Source: Perca fluviatilis
Lineage: Eukaryota > Chordata > Actinopteri > Perciformes > Percidae
Assembly: GCF_010015445.1 (NCBI RefSeq)
Contig: NC_053129.1
Coordinates: 12,936,073-13,000,072 of the forward strand
DNA: 64,000 nt
Direction of reading: 5' to 3'
This document shows, piece after piece, positions 35,883-47,526 of this stretch. A program made the translations under genes and the position numbers. The number at the start of each line of letters is the position of its first letter. Position 1 is the first letter of the stretch. Under the pieces are notes generated by a model. The model ran no database searches. It was given only the letters and a program-made list of their open reading frames with translations, and was not told the origin of the DNA.

Positions 35883-36932
35883 TCAGCGGCTGAGGCCTGC
35901 TCTAGCTCCGCCAGAGTGACTACTGAACTGAGGGGCCCGTGCAGGATGTGGACCCAGTCTTCGTCGCTCTGTGTCTGATGTCACTCCGCCTGTCTCCTTC
36001 ATCACTGACACAACTCTAGACAGGAGGTCGGTCACCGTGTTGGCCCGCCCAGGCATAAACTCCAGACTGAAGTTGTATTGGTTCAGCCTGTCAGCCCACC
36101 TCAGCAGTCTCATGGGCCTGTGCCCCGAGCCTTGAGCCGCCAGCAGTGACGTCAGTGCTTGGTGGTCCGTGCGAATGGTGAAAGGCCTCCCGTATAGGTA
36201 AACATGCCAGCGTTCGCACGCCCACAGGCAGGCCAGGGCCTCCCTCTCCCCTACCGAATACTTCTGCTCTGCTGGAGTAGGTGCCCGTGAGGCAAAAGCC
36301 ATTGGGCGTTCCACCCTCTCTTGAGTCTGGGAGAGCACAGGGCCTAGCGCCACCCCGGAAGCGTCGCAGGTGACCATGGTGGGCGCGGTCAAGCTGAAAT
36401 GGGTCAGTGTGGGTGGGGACATGAGCTGCCGTTTGATGATGCGCACGGCTTCGTGGCAGGCCGGGGTCCATTCCCACGTAACATCCTTCCTTAGCAGCTG
36501 GCGCAGGGGTGCCGTTGAGTCAGAGTAGTGTGGCATGAATCTGAGGTAGTAGGCAGCCATCCCCAGGAAGGAAGACAGCTGGGATGGCGACTGCGGATCT
36601 GGCAGGGACAGAATGGCCTCAGTGTGGAACATAATCGGGGCGATGCCCTCCTTCGAGAGCCTGAAGCCCAGGAACTCAACCTCCTCAACCCTGAACATGC
36701 ATTTCTCAGAGTTCAGTGTGACCCCATGCTGTTCGAAACGCCGAAAGACCTGCTCCAGGCGATCGTCATGCAGTGCGGTGAAAGGGGCATGCACCACCAC
36801 GTCATCCAGGTAGATGGAGACGCCCTGGATACCTGCCAGTATGAGTGACATTATCTTCTGAAAACAGCTCGGGGCTGATGAGAGTCCAAATGCCATGCGT
36901 TTAAATCTGAAGACCCCCCACATGCGTGACAA
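35883..36932 (-). pseudogene. Nested element reverse transcriptase / RNase H
   Basis: A 349-codon open frame. It starts inside the reverse transcriptase at FRFKRMAFGLSSAPSCFQ, with YLDD as the catalytic motif, and continues through RNase H (VTCDASGVALG, YSVGEREALACLWA, RTDHQALTSLL). It overlaps the upstream frame with a shift at about 36910. Confidence 0.88.
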
Positions 36933-37917
36933 ACGCTGTAAGGTCCATGCTGGCAGGAGCCAGAGGGACCTGCAGGTAGCCGTTTTGTAAGTCCATCTTA
37001 CTGAAAACAGTGGAGCCGTGGAAATGGCTAGTGAGCTCCTCAGCCGTAGGTAGGGGGTACTTATCAGGGATGATGGCTTTGTTTACATCTGTGAGGTCGA
37101 CACAGAGTCGCAGTCCGCCCCCCCTTCTCTTGGCTATCACCAGGTTAGACACCCACGGAGAGGCGTCAACGGGCTCTATGACGTCCTCCTCCACCAGGCG
37201 ATGCAGCTCTGCTTCCACAGCGTCACAGAGAGCCAGGGGAATGCGCCATAGGGGCTGGATAACAGGGCGGACTGAGGGGTCAACAGTAGGCTGGTGTACA
37301 AATCCAGTCATGCGGCCCAGCCCGGTGAACAGTTGTGGGTAGCGGTCAGGCCAGGAGGCGGCGACCTGCAGGACATGCAGGCCCCTAGCATCACTCACAG
37401 TAAAACCCAGAGCAAGGAACAAGTCTAGGCCCATAATGTTAGCTCCCTTCCGGGTGATGCAGAACTTGGTGGAAGGTGCACATTGTTGATCATATCTGAC
37501 GGGGAGGCGAGCCACACCCAGAGTGGAGATGGCGAAATGGTCGTAGCCTAATAGGGGTTTAGCCGCTGCTTCCAAAGGCATGTGACTGAAGAAGCGGTCA
37601 TATGTGCATTTGTTCAGAATTGACACTTTCGCTCCTGTGTCCACGAGGAGTGGAATGAGAGCTGTGCCCACACGGCATGTGCAGAGCTGTGAGGTCTGTA
37701 CAGTGTTTATGGGGACAGCAGCAGTATCATGGCAAGCAGAAGAGGAGCGACAGCAGCGTGCAAAATGGTTCAACTTGTTGCAGTTATGACGTTTTCCCTG
37801 GGCAGGACATGTCTGATCCCTGGTTGTATGTTTAGTGGAGCCACAGTTGCCACAGCTCTTGTGCCCACTCTCCCTGGGCCCCCTGTCCACTCTCTGTACA
37901 TCCAAACTGTCACTCAC
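36901..37917 (-). pseudogene. Nested element zinc knuckle, protease and RT start
   Basis: A 338-codon open frame. It has Cys/His-rich segments (CGNCGSTKHTTRDQTC), the protease motif LLVDTGAKVSILN, and the reverse transcriptase beginning (RLCVDLTDVNKAI, FSKMDLQNGYLQV). The frame changes before the catalytic motif. Confidence 0.85.
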
Positions 37918-37921
37918 CCTG

Positions 37922-38276
37922 TCATCCGTCTCTGCAGGCTCTGTGTGCTGAACTGACGATGGTGACAGGGTCGTGCACAGCGCGGCCGAACTTGCGCGCC
38001 TCCATTAGGGTCGTTTCCAACTGTTTTCCAATCACCAAAGCGTTCGCTAGTGTCGTGGAGTCTGGCTCTAGTAAAAGTCTCTCCCTCAGTTGGTTACATG
38101 ACGTTTTTTCTATTAACTGGTCAACTATAAGTCCATCCTCCAAAGCCCCAAAATCACAGTCTAGCCAGCTCACGTAATGCTGAGACAGCGATCCCAGGGG
38201 ACAGCGGGATCACCAGGAACAGGTAGGAAAGGTGGCGGTGGTGGTAAGACGAGTTCAGACATCCTCGTTCGCCAAA
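37922..38276 (-). pseudogene. Nested element gag remnant
   Basis: A short gag piece after the 5' LTR. It begins with a Pro-rich start and jumps to WLDCDFGALEDGLIVDQLI, suggesting a large internal deletion of gag compared with relatives of normal length. Confidence 0.65.
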
Positions 38277-38478
38277 TATTATGTTTGTGTAGAACTCAAT
38301 AACCACACCGTGTAGCTCCGTTCATGTTGCGTTTAATGAACTGCCGCAAACCTTACATTTACGACCCTTGCCATAAAACACTGCTGTAAGCCTTAAAGGC
38401 ACAGTAACTTGTCACCTGCAGTGCATAACATAACAGAGTCCAACAGGACACAATACTGAACGTTTTACAGATATAACA
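38277..38478 (-). repeat. 5' LTR of the nested element
   Basis: 202 bp, about 98% identical to 34354-34555 by eye. Internal sequence begins directly beside it at TTTGGCGAACGAGG on the minus strand, the likely primer-site region. Confidence 0.92.
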
Positions 38479-38483
38479 TTGTG

Positions 38484-38844
38484 GACTTCTTCGACACGTT
38501 TCACAAGCCCCATCATCATTGCTGTGACTCTGCTTAGCATATTGTTTGCGTTTCGGCCACTGATGACATACTGGAAAAAGAGTATGGCTTTCCTTTATAT
38601 TCTGTGCTGGCTTGAAACTTTCCTAAACAGTCCAACTGACCACCTGGGTTGCACAGTGCGAGTAGAGATGACTCCAATTCCTTTTGGGAACAAATTTCTT
38701 TAATGTCTCTTCTCCCATAATGTTTACATCTGCACCCGGGTCAATTTTGAATTTGACCGGTGTTGTTCCAATTGTAAACTGTATTTTCCATTGTTCATCA
38801 CTTCTGTTTTCATTGGTGACTGAACCCAGGAAGTATGGTGTCTG
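38484..38844 (-). pseudogene. gypsy protease region, block 2
   Basis: Continues the block 2 gypsy element after the nested insertion. The protease motif reads IDPGA instead of the IDTGA seen in block 1, so a key active-site residue is changed. A frame break separates it from gag. Confidence 0.75.
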
Positions 38845-39621
38845 TCAAACAGTTTCTGTCACTTCTCTGACTGATTTACTGTAACATTTCTTTTCCCAGT
38901 GACCCACCTTCTTACACTTGTTGCATGTAGAGTTCATGGCTGGGCACCTTTCTGGATCTCTGTGTTTCAATTTTCCACATTTTCCACATTTCGAGTCTCC
39001 TTGATAATTTTCTCTCTTTTTAGGTTTCCACTTGGGCTTTCCTCTGCCTAATCCTCTCCCGCGGATTTCCTGCACCGCTGCGTGTGACTCACCCTGCAGG
39101 TGAACTTGGAGTGCAACCTCCTCGGACTGGCGAACAGTTGTAATGGTTTGGGCAAGTGTAAGATCAGCCATTAGCAGCAATTTACGTGACAGTTTTTTGT
39201 CCAAAATGCCCACCACAATGCGGTCACAGATGTGTTCGTCTTTGTTTACACCGAAGTCACAGTGTTCTGATAACTCATACAGGGCTCTGATAAACATTTC
39301 GGCTTTCTCACCGGGCCGCTGCAATCTCTGATGAAAACATGCGCGCTCGCGAATCACGTTGCGTTTAGGGTAGAAGTATATGTCGTATTTTCCCAACACA
39401 ACGCCAATCTTCTTCTCATCCCCCTCCGTCTCGAAGGTGAAAGACTTGAAAATGTTTTCAGCCTCAGGCCCCATGGCATAAATCAGCGAACTGACCTGCA
39501 CTTCGCCGTCCTCTTTACTCAGTTTAGTGGCCAACCGAAATCGCAGGAAACATTGTTTCCAGTCAGCCCGTTCATTTGGACGATCAAAAACGAAACTTTC
39601 CGGAGGATGAAACTCGGCCAT
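38845..39621 (-). pseudogene. gypsy gag, full-length open frame
   Basis: A 258-codon open gag starting MAEFHPPESFVFDRP, with a helical capsid-like middle and two nucleocapsid zinc knuckles at the C-terminus (CGKCGKLKHRDPERC and CNKCKKVGHWEKKC). Both knuckles are intact, unlike the block 1 copy. The rest of the element is disrupted. Confidence 0.88.
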
Positions 39622-39664
39622 CTTTTCGAAGAAGCAATGTGTCCGTCAAACGCTTCTGACACCA

Positions 39665-39853
39665 TGTAAATAATTCAAATGTCCACACGAGTCTTAGACT
39701 TCAACGAATCCTTTGTATTAAGCAAACGTGCAGGTAACATACAGGCAGGTGCTAAAACTTACTCTCCACAACAGCGTGAGTCTTATGTTACAGGCGCCAC
39801 GTGCGTATATGCGTAGGGACGTAGCAGAATACCCATAAAGGTATACAGCCACA
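39665..39853 (-). repeat. 5' LTR of the block 2 gypsy element, split by hAT
   Basis: Matches the inner part of the 213-bp LTR. Interrupted at CAGCCACA (39846-39853) by the hAT element. Only a few LTR bases follow the second CAGCCACA (40972-40979) before transposon sequence resumes, so the outer LTR end is deleted. Confidence 0.88.
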
Positions 39854-40971
39854 CAGGGCTGGACTGGCCATCTGGCATACTGGGCATTTTCCCGGTGGGC
39901 CGACGCACTTTTTGGCCGAATCGCCGATAAATAGGCTATTTGTTTTGTTTTTTTGTTTTTTGGGCCGCGCCGGCCCATAAAGAACTCACAGCGGCCCATT
40001 GGTTAATTTTCTTTATTTACACTGGCCTGACCCAATCAAATCCAGGAACCCCCTTCCGGGCCGCAAAATTACAAATCCCACTATGGTCACGCCTCCCGGC
40101 CCTGAGAAACGAGCTGTAATAGTTATTCTGGAAGTTTAGCATCCACGTTAAAATGGACAAACGACCACCAAAGTGCAAGGGAGGTGCAGAGAAATTACGG
40201 GAGAAAAAGATTAAGAATTTACAGGCGGATTCCTCAAAATGTGCCAAACTTTATGACATGTTTGGGGCTGTAGTAGCTGCTTCCTTAAGCCGAGGAGGAG
40301 GAGTGGTGGCTGGCTATACAGAGAAGCAGAAACAACATCATGACAGGGAAGAAGCCGACCATGACAGGGCCATGGGAGCGAGTGAGGAAAAGATGGAAGA
40401 GAGAGTAGAGGACGACGTGGTAAGGAGTAGGCAAATTAACTGTCAGGAAAGGAGGGAGGCTGTGTGTGTGTGTGTGTGTGTGTTTGTGTGTGCGTGCGTG
40501 CGTGCGCGCCTCTCGTCATAACGACAACAAGCAGTTTGACTGTAACATTAAAGTTAGTGGCTGTCAGGTAACCTAACTGTTTAAGCTTACATTGAAAATG
40601 CTAGCGGTTAGCCTGTTGGGTAGCTGAAAAGTCTGTGTGATCTATAAAATCAGTGATGATACAAACATCAATGTTCCTTGAATTGCTTAATTAGCTCTTT
40701 TCCAGGGCATATACTACTCTCAGCTTTATTGTAGCTTTTGGGAAGGGTTATGGTTATTGTATTTAGCAGACACTTTTGTCCAGCAAAATGGTAATAAAAA
40801 CAATAATGACAATACAATATAAAATATCAATAATAAAAAATAACAAAAATACCATAAATATACAAATCATAACTCTAACAATGAATTAATTATTTAAGTG
40901 TGAGATCAACAGATTAGTCTTGACACCCGCCAAAAATGCCAGGGCTGATTTTTTGTCCCAGTCCAGCCCTG
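39854..40971. mobile_element. hAT-type DNA transposon in the gypsy LTR
   Basis: The termini CAGGGCTGGACTGG (left) and CCAGTCCAGCCCTG (right) are inverted. The insertion is flanked by the 8-bp duplication CAGCCACA (39846-39853 and 40972-40979). Eight-base duplications and CAGGG ends are the hallmark of hAT elements. At 1,118 bp it is too short for a full transposase. It contains a (GT)n run at 40461-40482. Confidence 0.92.
40153..40521 (+). pseudogene. hAT transposase N-terminal remnant
   Basis: A 122-codon open frame starting MDKRPPKCKGGAEKLREKK and followed by LQADSSKCAKLYDMF. This Lys-rich start resembles the N-termini of ZMYM1-like/hAT transposases. It ends in a (GT)n-encoded low-complexity tail. 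The zinc finger and catalytic domains are absent. Confidence 0.6.
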
Positions 40972-40980
40972 CAGCCACAT

Positions 40981-42115
40981 TACTTCTGTAATAAAATAAA
41001 ATAGAATCTGTAACAACCTACAATAATAGCTCTCTTTTAAAATAAATAAATATGACCTCTTCTGTGTTAGAAAATCAAGCTTCAACAAAATATCTCTTAA
41101 TACCTTTTCAATGTAATAAGATAAATAATAAAGACACTGAAACATGTGCCAGCTTTGCACACGGTGCACTCCGCCTCCCACTCGTCGGGTCCCGACCGGG
41201 ACGGTACGTGGGACATTTTTTTTGCAGTTCAACTGTGAAGTTGCACTAGTCTTGTTTTATGGTTGTGCGGAGGCTCCATGCAGAGATTCCGCCGTAGCCT
41301 ACTTAGTGGCCTGATGTTTATACTTGCGCGCTGGTGTGTGCGTCGAGCCGGCATGTTTGTGTATGTGTGTGGGGAGTGGGTGATATAATAGAGCGAGGGA
41401 GAAGTGAGAGAGTGACGGTGATTATCTTCAGAGCGAGTACGACTCTAGAGTCACAGTGAGAGAAAAAGTGTCTCCCCTGTGTTTTCTGACCACGGTGGGA
41501 AATCTTTAGCAGGTGTGGTATCTGAAGGGCCTATAAGGTTAAAGTCTGTATAAAGCTCAAATGTGCGGAGAAATCATGAGCACTGGGTTAGTGACGTAAG
41601 TTTAATGATTTTCCTCTGATCAGATTGATGAGTTGAAGAGGATGTTCCATTTGATTCTGTGATTGGTGGCTGAGTGGGAACCAATGATTTTATGTGTAGT
41701 GTTAGACACTGCAAAGAGACTGACCTTTACTTGCCATCTGTTTATTTTATCTAACATGTTACCTAAACGTACCCCTTATAAACCATGTTCTTGCTGCAGC
41801 AAGTCAGAGTACATATTGGCTTTGTATTCTCCACGCTCCCCCTGCTTGTCATTGATGCTGGAAACATGAAATTAAACTTATCAAGACAGCATCAGTGGAT
41901 TTCCTCCTCCACACACTGCCACTCAAGATACAACATAGGAAACACAGCATTTTGTGTGAATGCACACAATATTAAGTACCGTAATATTGTGTGCAAAGCA
42001 CCTGTTAAAGTACACGCTTAATGGTCCCATGAAAGAAACTTCAGGAATTTACCCCCCCCCCCAGATAGTAGGTAAAAAGTGGACATGTCCGGCCAAAAGA
42101 CGACAGTCACCTGAA
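40981..42115. mobile_element. TTAGGGTGACC transposon before gene D, left end lost
   Basis: Matches 22013-23358 from 'ACTTCTGTAATAAAATAAAA' onward. The first 130 or so bases are missing together with the LTR end. The right end reads ACAGTCACCTGAA, a mutated terminus. Confidence 0.75.
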
Positions 42116-42631
42116 GACTAAATCGTGCAATTGAAAAATGGAAACTAAAATTAAGTTCTGTGCTGGAGAAACTACAGTTCCTGCACTAGTAATTTTAAAG
42201 AATTGCTTCCAAGTCTCTGGTTGGATTCTGCAAAATCTACATTACCTTTCAGTGAGATTTAAGGCTCAAGGGCAGATGTGTTGCCAGGTTAGTGGATTGT
42301 TTCCAGTATTTATGCTGGGCTATGGTGGCACTAGCTTAAGTGCTTACTGTACAGACCGAGTGCCATCAATCTTCAAGGTGTCATGACAGAACTGGGTTCA
42401 GCAGCAGACTCAGTTATTTGGATCATAGCATAATATAGGAAGTTATTGGTGATTTGTGGTAGTTCTATGGCCAGATTGTAAATGGCTCACATTCTGGACC
42501 AATATTGACTATCAAACCCTGCACCCAGTTACACCTTTGGCTACATGAGTTTTGAATCTTGGGAATAAACATTGAAAACCAGGGCAAACATAAAAGTTAT
42601 ATTCTTTATTGACAAGACTTCAGAGTCACCT

Positions 42632-43883
42632 TTAGCCAACCTGAAAAACAGGAAAGGAAACATGTTAATCTCAAACTCAGAAAATATCCGTTAACTGAAG
42701 CACAGAACAATACCTTTTGCATGAATGCTCTTGGAGCTCCCCGGCGGCGTCGACCCGGCTGCGAGTAAGAACCTCGTACACCAACTCCACTGTAGGGCTG
42801 CTGTTGTCCAGTCGCTGCACCACTCTGACTAGCACTCCCCATACTCGCCTGCCTGACGGTGCGATGTCTATAAGGGATGTTCTTGGCCTGCTTAGTGCTG
42901 GGATAATTATCCCTTGTGTAGAGAGCGTCATCCCACCTGTCCCTCCCCTGCTCAACGCTGTTGCTGGTGTATGTATACGTGCCTGGAGGATACTGGCCAT
43001 TCAGGAACATGTAGTCATAGGAAGGGTAAGGATATGGGACCAGGCCTGATGGCACAGGTCCTCCATTAAAGCCTTGTGAAGGCTGTGCAGCATAGACAAA
43101 ACGAGGTGGTGGCATGGAACCTTGCGCTTCGCTCTCAGATTCAGAGTTGCCTTGCTCGAATCTTTTCTGTTCCTGGAAAAGTTCCCCTGCCTGGTACTGT
43201 GGAAGAAGATAGTCAGGCTGGATCACAAAGTTAAGGCCAAGTGGTCGAAGGGCAGGTCCACTGGCAGCAAACTGCTGAGTGCTAGGTCCTGTGGATGCTC
43301 CAGCAGAAAAGGGACTGGGAGGTGCAACAGCCCAGGAAATGCCTAGGAACAGAAGTAACATTGAGGTTAGCAAGTAGAATTCAAGGCAATGAATTTAACA
43401 GCAAGGTTCCTTTGCTAAACATGGACATCCACTACCCACATCAGTTCAGACATAGAGACATTGACAGCTCAAGTTTAGTTAAGTCACATAAGCATTAGTA
43501 ACCTTGTTTAGAGGCAGGGCCTGCAGAAGAGCCTTGAGCATATCCTGGAGGTGCATTCTGAAAACTGGACTGAGCTGGATTTGAGACCATTTTAGAGGCA
43601 GCCCCAAAAATCCACAAGAAAGAAACATCCAGTTAAAGCCAGCAGAAGCAGGGTTTGCACCAAGAGAAAGTCATCAAGAGAGACAAACAATTAAACTACT
43701 TTTAAGATGTTGACAGCAATGATACTTTACCTTGCTGCATAGGGTAGCTGTCAATCAAACCAGTCAGCAAAACAAGGAGCAAAGCCCTATTGAAAAGCAG
43801 ACAAAGCATAACTTGCTTAACAGAAATCACTCAAAACATCACAAACAAACTGTTGCTCACCCAGCAGTACACCAAACAGCCAT
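42632..43883 (-). CDS. Array gene D: secreted Pro/Gln/Tyr-rich protein
   Basis: Coding exons in transcript order are 43861-43883, 43731-43786, 43503-43574, 42714-43342 and 42632-42640 (789 nt, 262 residues). The first of the two tandem start codons is ATT here, so translation would begin at the second, giving a 23-nt first exon. The signal peptide has one Ser-to-Ile change (TGLIDS). The exon 4 donor is GTATTG instead of GTACTG. The basic site is RRRR. AATAAA is at 42605-42610. Comparing exon 4 with gene A by hand, I count about eight replacement and seven silent differences. Its upstream junction to an LTR remnant is identical to that of gene B, so B and D are the corresponding members of the duplicated blocks. 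The family is unrecognised. Confidence 0.8.
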
Positions 43884-43928
43884 AATGTTGAATGAACAGC
43901 TCAGGTACCACTGTGATCCTGTGAAAGG

Positions 43929-43963
43929 TTTATAAGTGCTACAGGTGACCTGCCCTGACCAAT
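43929..43963 (-). promoter_or_regulatory. Promoter of array gene D
   Basis: TATAAA complement at 43929-43934, E-box at 43942-43947 and CCAAT box at 43959-43963, as in the other copies. Confidence 0.7.
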
Positions 43964-44149
43964 CAGAACATAGCCAGTTAACGACTCACAGCTGCAAGCA
44001 ATTGAATCCTGATTAAGGTGGATCATAACTGGTTCAGTTGTCCAATTTTCTTCAAATGTTATGTTACACATGTTCTGTAACCGAAAACTCATTGTTTCCC
44101 ATCTCAGGGTAAATCAACTCAGAGTTCAGGGTTAGCCTCAGAATTTGTT

Positions 44150-44190
44150 AAAGGTATACAGCCACATTTACATGGGCACATTATATGACA
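44150..44190 (-). repeat. gypsy LTR remnant at a deletion junction
   Basis: Identical in sequence and position to the remnant at 21972-22012. Spacer ends at 'AATTTGTTAA' and the LTR end resumes, followed by AGGGTGACC. Confidence 0.85.
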
Positions 44191-45571
44191 AGGGTGACCA
44201 TATTTTGATTTCCAAAAAAGAGGACAACTCGGCCCGGCCTCGAGACACAAATTCCGACAGGCTTTTCAGAGGTTAATGAACATGCTTTATTATGCCTCAA
44301 TTGTGCAAAAATAACTTCTGTAATAAAATAAAATAGAATCTGTAACAAACCTACAATAATAGCTCTCTTTTAAAATAAATAAATAATATGAAATAATGTT
44401 CTAAAATCCAGAAACAACAAAATATCTCTTAATACCTTTTCAATGTAATAAGATAAATAATAAAGACACTGAAACATGTGCCAGCTTTGCACACGGTGCA
44501 CTCCGCCTCGCACTTGTCCGGTCCGACTGGGATGGTACGTGGTACATTTTTTTTGCAGTTCAACTGTGAAGCTGCACTAGTCTTGTTTTATGGTTGTGCG
44601 GAGGCTCCACGCAGAGATTTCGCCGTAGCCTACTTAGTGGCCTGATGTTTATACTTGCATGCTGGTGTGTGCGTCGAGCAGGCATGTGTGTGTGTGTGGG
44701 GAGTGGGTGATATAATAGAGCGAGGGAGAAGTGAGAGAGTGACGGTGATTATCTTCAGAGTGAGTAGTGACGGCGAGCGAGTACGACTCTAGAGTCACAG
44801 TGAGAGAAACAAAGTGTCTCCCCTGTGTTTTCTGACCACGGTGGGAAATCTTTAGCAGGTGTGGTATCTGAAGGGCCTATAAGGTTAAAGTCTGTATAAA
44901 GCTCAAATGTGCTGAGAAATCATGAGCACTGGGTTAGTGACGTAAGTTTAATGATTTTCCTCTCAGCAGATTGATGTGTTGAAGAGGATGTTCTATTTGA
45001 TTCTGTGATTGGTGGCTGAGTGGGAACCAATGATTTGATGTGTAGTGTTGGAGCAACCCAAAGAGACTGACCTCAAAGGGACTCGGACCTTTACTTGCCA
45101 ACTCACATCTGTTTATTTTATCTAACATGTCACCTAAACGTACCCCTTATAAACCATGTTCTTGCTGCAGCAAGTCAGAGTACATATTTGCTTTGTATTC
45201 TCAGGGCTCCGCGGGCTTGTCATTGATGCTGAAAACATGAAATTAAACTTATCAAGACAGCATCAGTGGATTTCCTCCTCCACACATCACTGCCACTCAA
45301 GATACACAGGAAACACAGCGGCATTTTGTGTGAATGCTGCTCCACTGTCTGCTCTGGTCCCAGTGTACGTGCACGTCGCAGAGCCACCCACAAGGCAGCC
45401 TTTCAGGAATTAGGTCACACAAAGTACTATAGTATTGTGTGCAAAGCACCAATCAAAGTACACGCTTAATGGTCCCATGAAAGACATTTTTCATGAATTT
45501 ATTACCCCCCCCCCAGACAGTAGGTAAAAAGTGGACATGTCTGGGCAAAAGACGACATTTGGGCACCCTAA
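44191..45571. mobile_element. TTAGGGTGACC transposon between genes D and E
   Basis: A full-length copy comparable to 22013-23358. The left end is AGGGTGACCATATTTTG and the right end is ATTTGGGCACCCTAA. No transposase frame is seen. Confidence 0.75.
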
Positions 45572-45800
45572 TAGACTAAAACGTGCAATTGAAAAATGGA
45601 AACTAAAATTAAGTTCTGTGCTGGAAAAACTACAGTTTCTCCACTAGTAATTTTAAAGAATTGCTTCCACGTCTCTGCTGGTTGGATTTTGCAAAAGAGA
45701 AAATACCTTTCAGTGAGCTTTAATGCTCAAGGGCAGATGTGTTGCCAGGTTAGCAGATTGTTTCCAGTATTTATACTAGGCTATGGTGGCACTAGCTTAA

Positions 45801-46545
45801 AGATGCAGTAGGTAAGTCTTATAAAACTAACTTTCTGTCATATTTGCTGAAACTGACCCTATGTTCCAGTAGAACTACATGAATTATGTAATATAAAAAA
45901 AATCCAGCTCCTCTGGCACCACCTACAGCCTGTAGTGCGATTGGCAAAATTCCACCGCTCCCGGTTGATTTTCTCCAATCAGGGCCACGGGGGTTTCTGC
46001 CTGTCAATCACTGCTCAGGCACGCACACGCATATAAGAGCGTTCTCCTTTCCCCTTCCCTGCTAACGCGCGCAAAGGTTCCCTAAACTCGGGTAAATATT
46101 GGAGTGGCTTTTCAGAGGTGGCGTGAGCTCCGGGATTTTAAAGATCTGAAGAACGATGCAGATGTAGCCACATTTCTTCTCGACAGGTAACATAATTACC
46201 ATAAATGATTTATCTTTCATTTGGTTATTAGTAGTCAAAAGTCCACAAAGCTACGTTGGTGAGGATAATAGTAACGTTTGCACAGTGGTCGGTCTGATAT
46301 GATGCTGAAATGGCTAACGCTAGCCATGCTAGTTAGCATCGTTTTACGGTTGGTGAGTAAACATTGTGTTAGTGTTTAGTTATTGAAAATGTTGTCGGCC
46401 GGCAGTTCTGTCAAACTCCCTTGTGTGGGGGAGCTCTTAGGAGACGGTTTGGGCCGCAGCAGAAAGGGGGGAGGGACTGAGAAGTTGTTGATGTTCAAAT
46501 TTGTTGGCAAAGTTCTGGATCTTCACAATCTTACCTACAGCAGCT
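45801..46545. mobile_element. TTAA-target element 1
   Basis: The ends AGATGCAGTAGGTAAG and CTTACCTACAGCAGCT are imperfect inverted copies, flanked by TTAA (45797-45800 and 46546-46549). The uninterrupted flank in genes B, C and D has a single TAA-type site here. TTAA duplication is typical of piggyBac-type elements. About 745 bp, no transposase seen. Confidence 0.82.
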
Positions 46546-46744
46546 TTAAGTATTTACCGTACAGACAGAGTGCCATCAATCTTCAAGCTGAGGAGTTTAC
46601 AAAGACTGGCAGTATAAATAATGTGCTAAGCAAGAATGTAAATATTAATGAATCTGTATTTGTTAAGGAAACTGATGAAAAAGAAATTATAGAGATGTTA
46701 AAACATTTAAGAGTAAAAAGTCAACTGACTGGAATGGTATTGAC

Positions 46745-47526
46745 ATGTTTATGGTAAAAATGATTATTGGTTGTGTTGTTAAACCTCTAACGCATGTATG
46801 TAATCAATCTCTGAAAACTGGAGTCTTTCCAGATAAAATTAAAATGGCAAAAGTGATACCAATATATAAGGCTGATGAAAAACATACACTTTCAAACTAC
46901 AGACCTGTTTCACTGCTCTCCCAATTTTCAAAATTACTAGAAAAAAATATTCTCTACAAGGCTCGAAAACTTCATTGCTAAACATAATATACTGTGTGAT
47001 CAGCAATATGGTTTCAGGGCTAATAGGACAACTTCACATGCACTTAATTAATTTGTGGAAGAAATAACAACAGCAATAGAACAAAAACAAATATGCAGTG
47101 GGGATATTCTTGGATCTTAAGAAGGCATTTGATACAGTAGACCACAATTTCTCGATTAGGAAATTACACAAATATGGAATTAGAGAGACTGCACTTTCCT
47201 GGTTAAATAGCTACTTACATAATCGACAACAATATGTTGAATTGCAAAACCATAATTCAAAGTTAAAGAAAATTACCTGTGGGGTCCCCCAGGGGTCAGT
47301 GTTAGGACCATTGTTGTTTAACTTGTATATAAATAATGTATGGGAGGTGTCAAAAACACTGAAAACCATTTTATTTGCTGATGATACTAATTCAATCTGT
47401 TCCGGTGAAAATCTGGAACAACTCTTGGATACAGTGGAAAATAAATTAAAAAAGATGAAGAGCTGGTTTGATGCAAATAAACTAACACTGAACTTAAAGG
47501 AACACGCCGACTTATTGGGAATTTAG
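46745..47526 (+). pseudogene. LINE reverse transcriptase
   Basis: Two overlapping frames (46745-46981 and 47098-47526) cover the polymerase: SNYRPVSLLSQFSK, then GIFLDLKKAFDTVDH, CGVPQGSVLGPLL and the catalytic FADDTN. This copy keeps the central part that is deleted in the gene C copy. A fold-back element cuts the frame at 47497. Confidence 0.88.

Larger units (their letters stand above)
34354..38478 (-). mobile_element. Young nested LTR retrotransposon
   Basis: 4,125 bp with direct LTRs at 34354-34555 and 38277-38478, flanked by TTGTG (34349-34353 and 38479-38483). It lies in the protease/RT linker of the gypsy element, which reads continuously in the block 1 copy. The LTRs are 202 bp each and I count about four differences. 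The encoded gag, protease, reverse transcriptase, RNase H and integrase fragments are Ty3/gypsy-like and broken by frameshifts. Confidence 0.92.
31569..40980 (-). mobile_element. Ty3/gypsy element, block 2 copy, with nested insertions
   Basis: The same element as 14292-18411, with both LTRs: the 3' LTR at 31569-31781, and the 5' LTR at 39665-39853 continuing for a few bases at 40972-40980. AGGGT precedes it. The primer site complement ends at 39664 (TGGTGTCAGAAG on the minus strand). A second LTR element sits inside it (34354-38478) and a hAT element sits in its 5' LTR (39854-40971). The two LTRs differ at roughly ten or more positions, so the element is older than the nested one. Confidence 0.9.

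Noticed and set aside
46383..46757. A 124-codon plus-strand frame as a new gene
   Set aside because: It joins the interior of a TTAA element, gene flank and LINE sequence across insertion junctions, so it is chimeric by accident.
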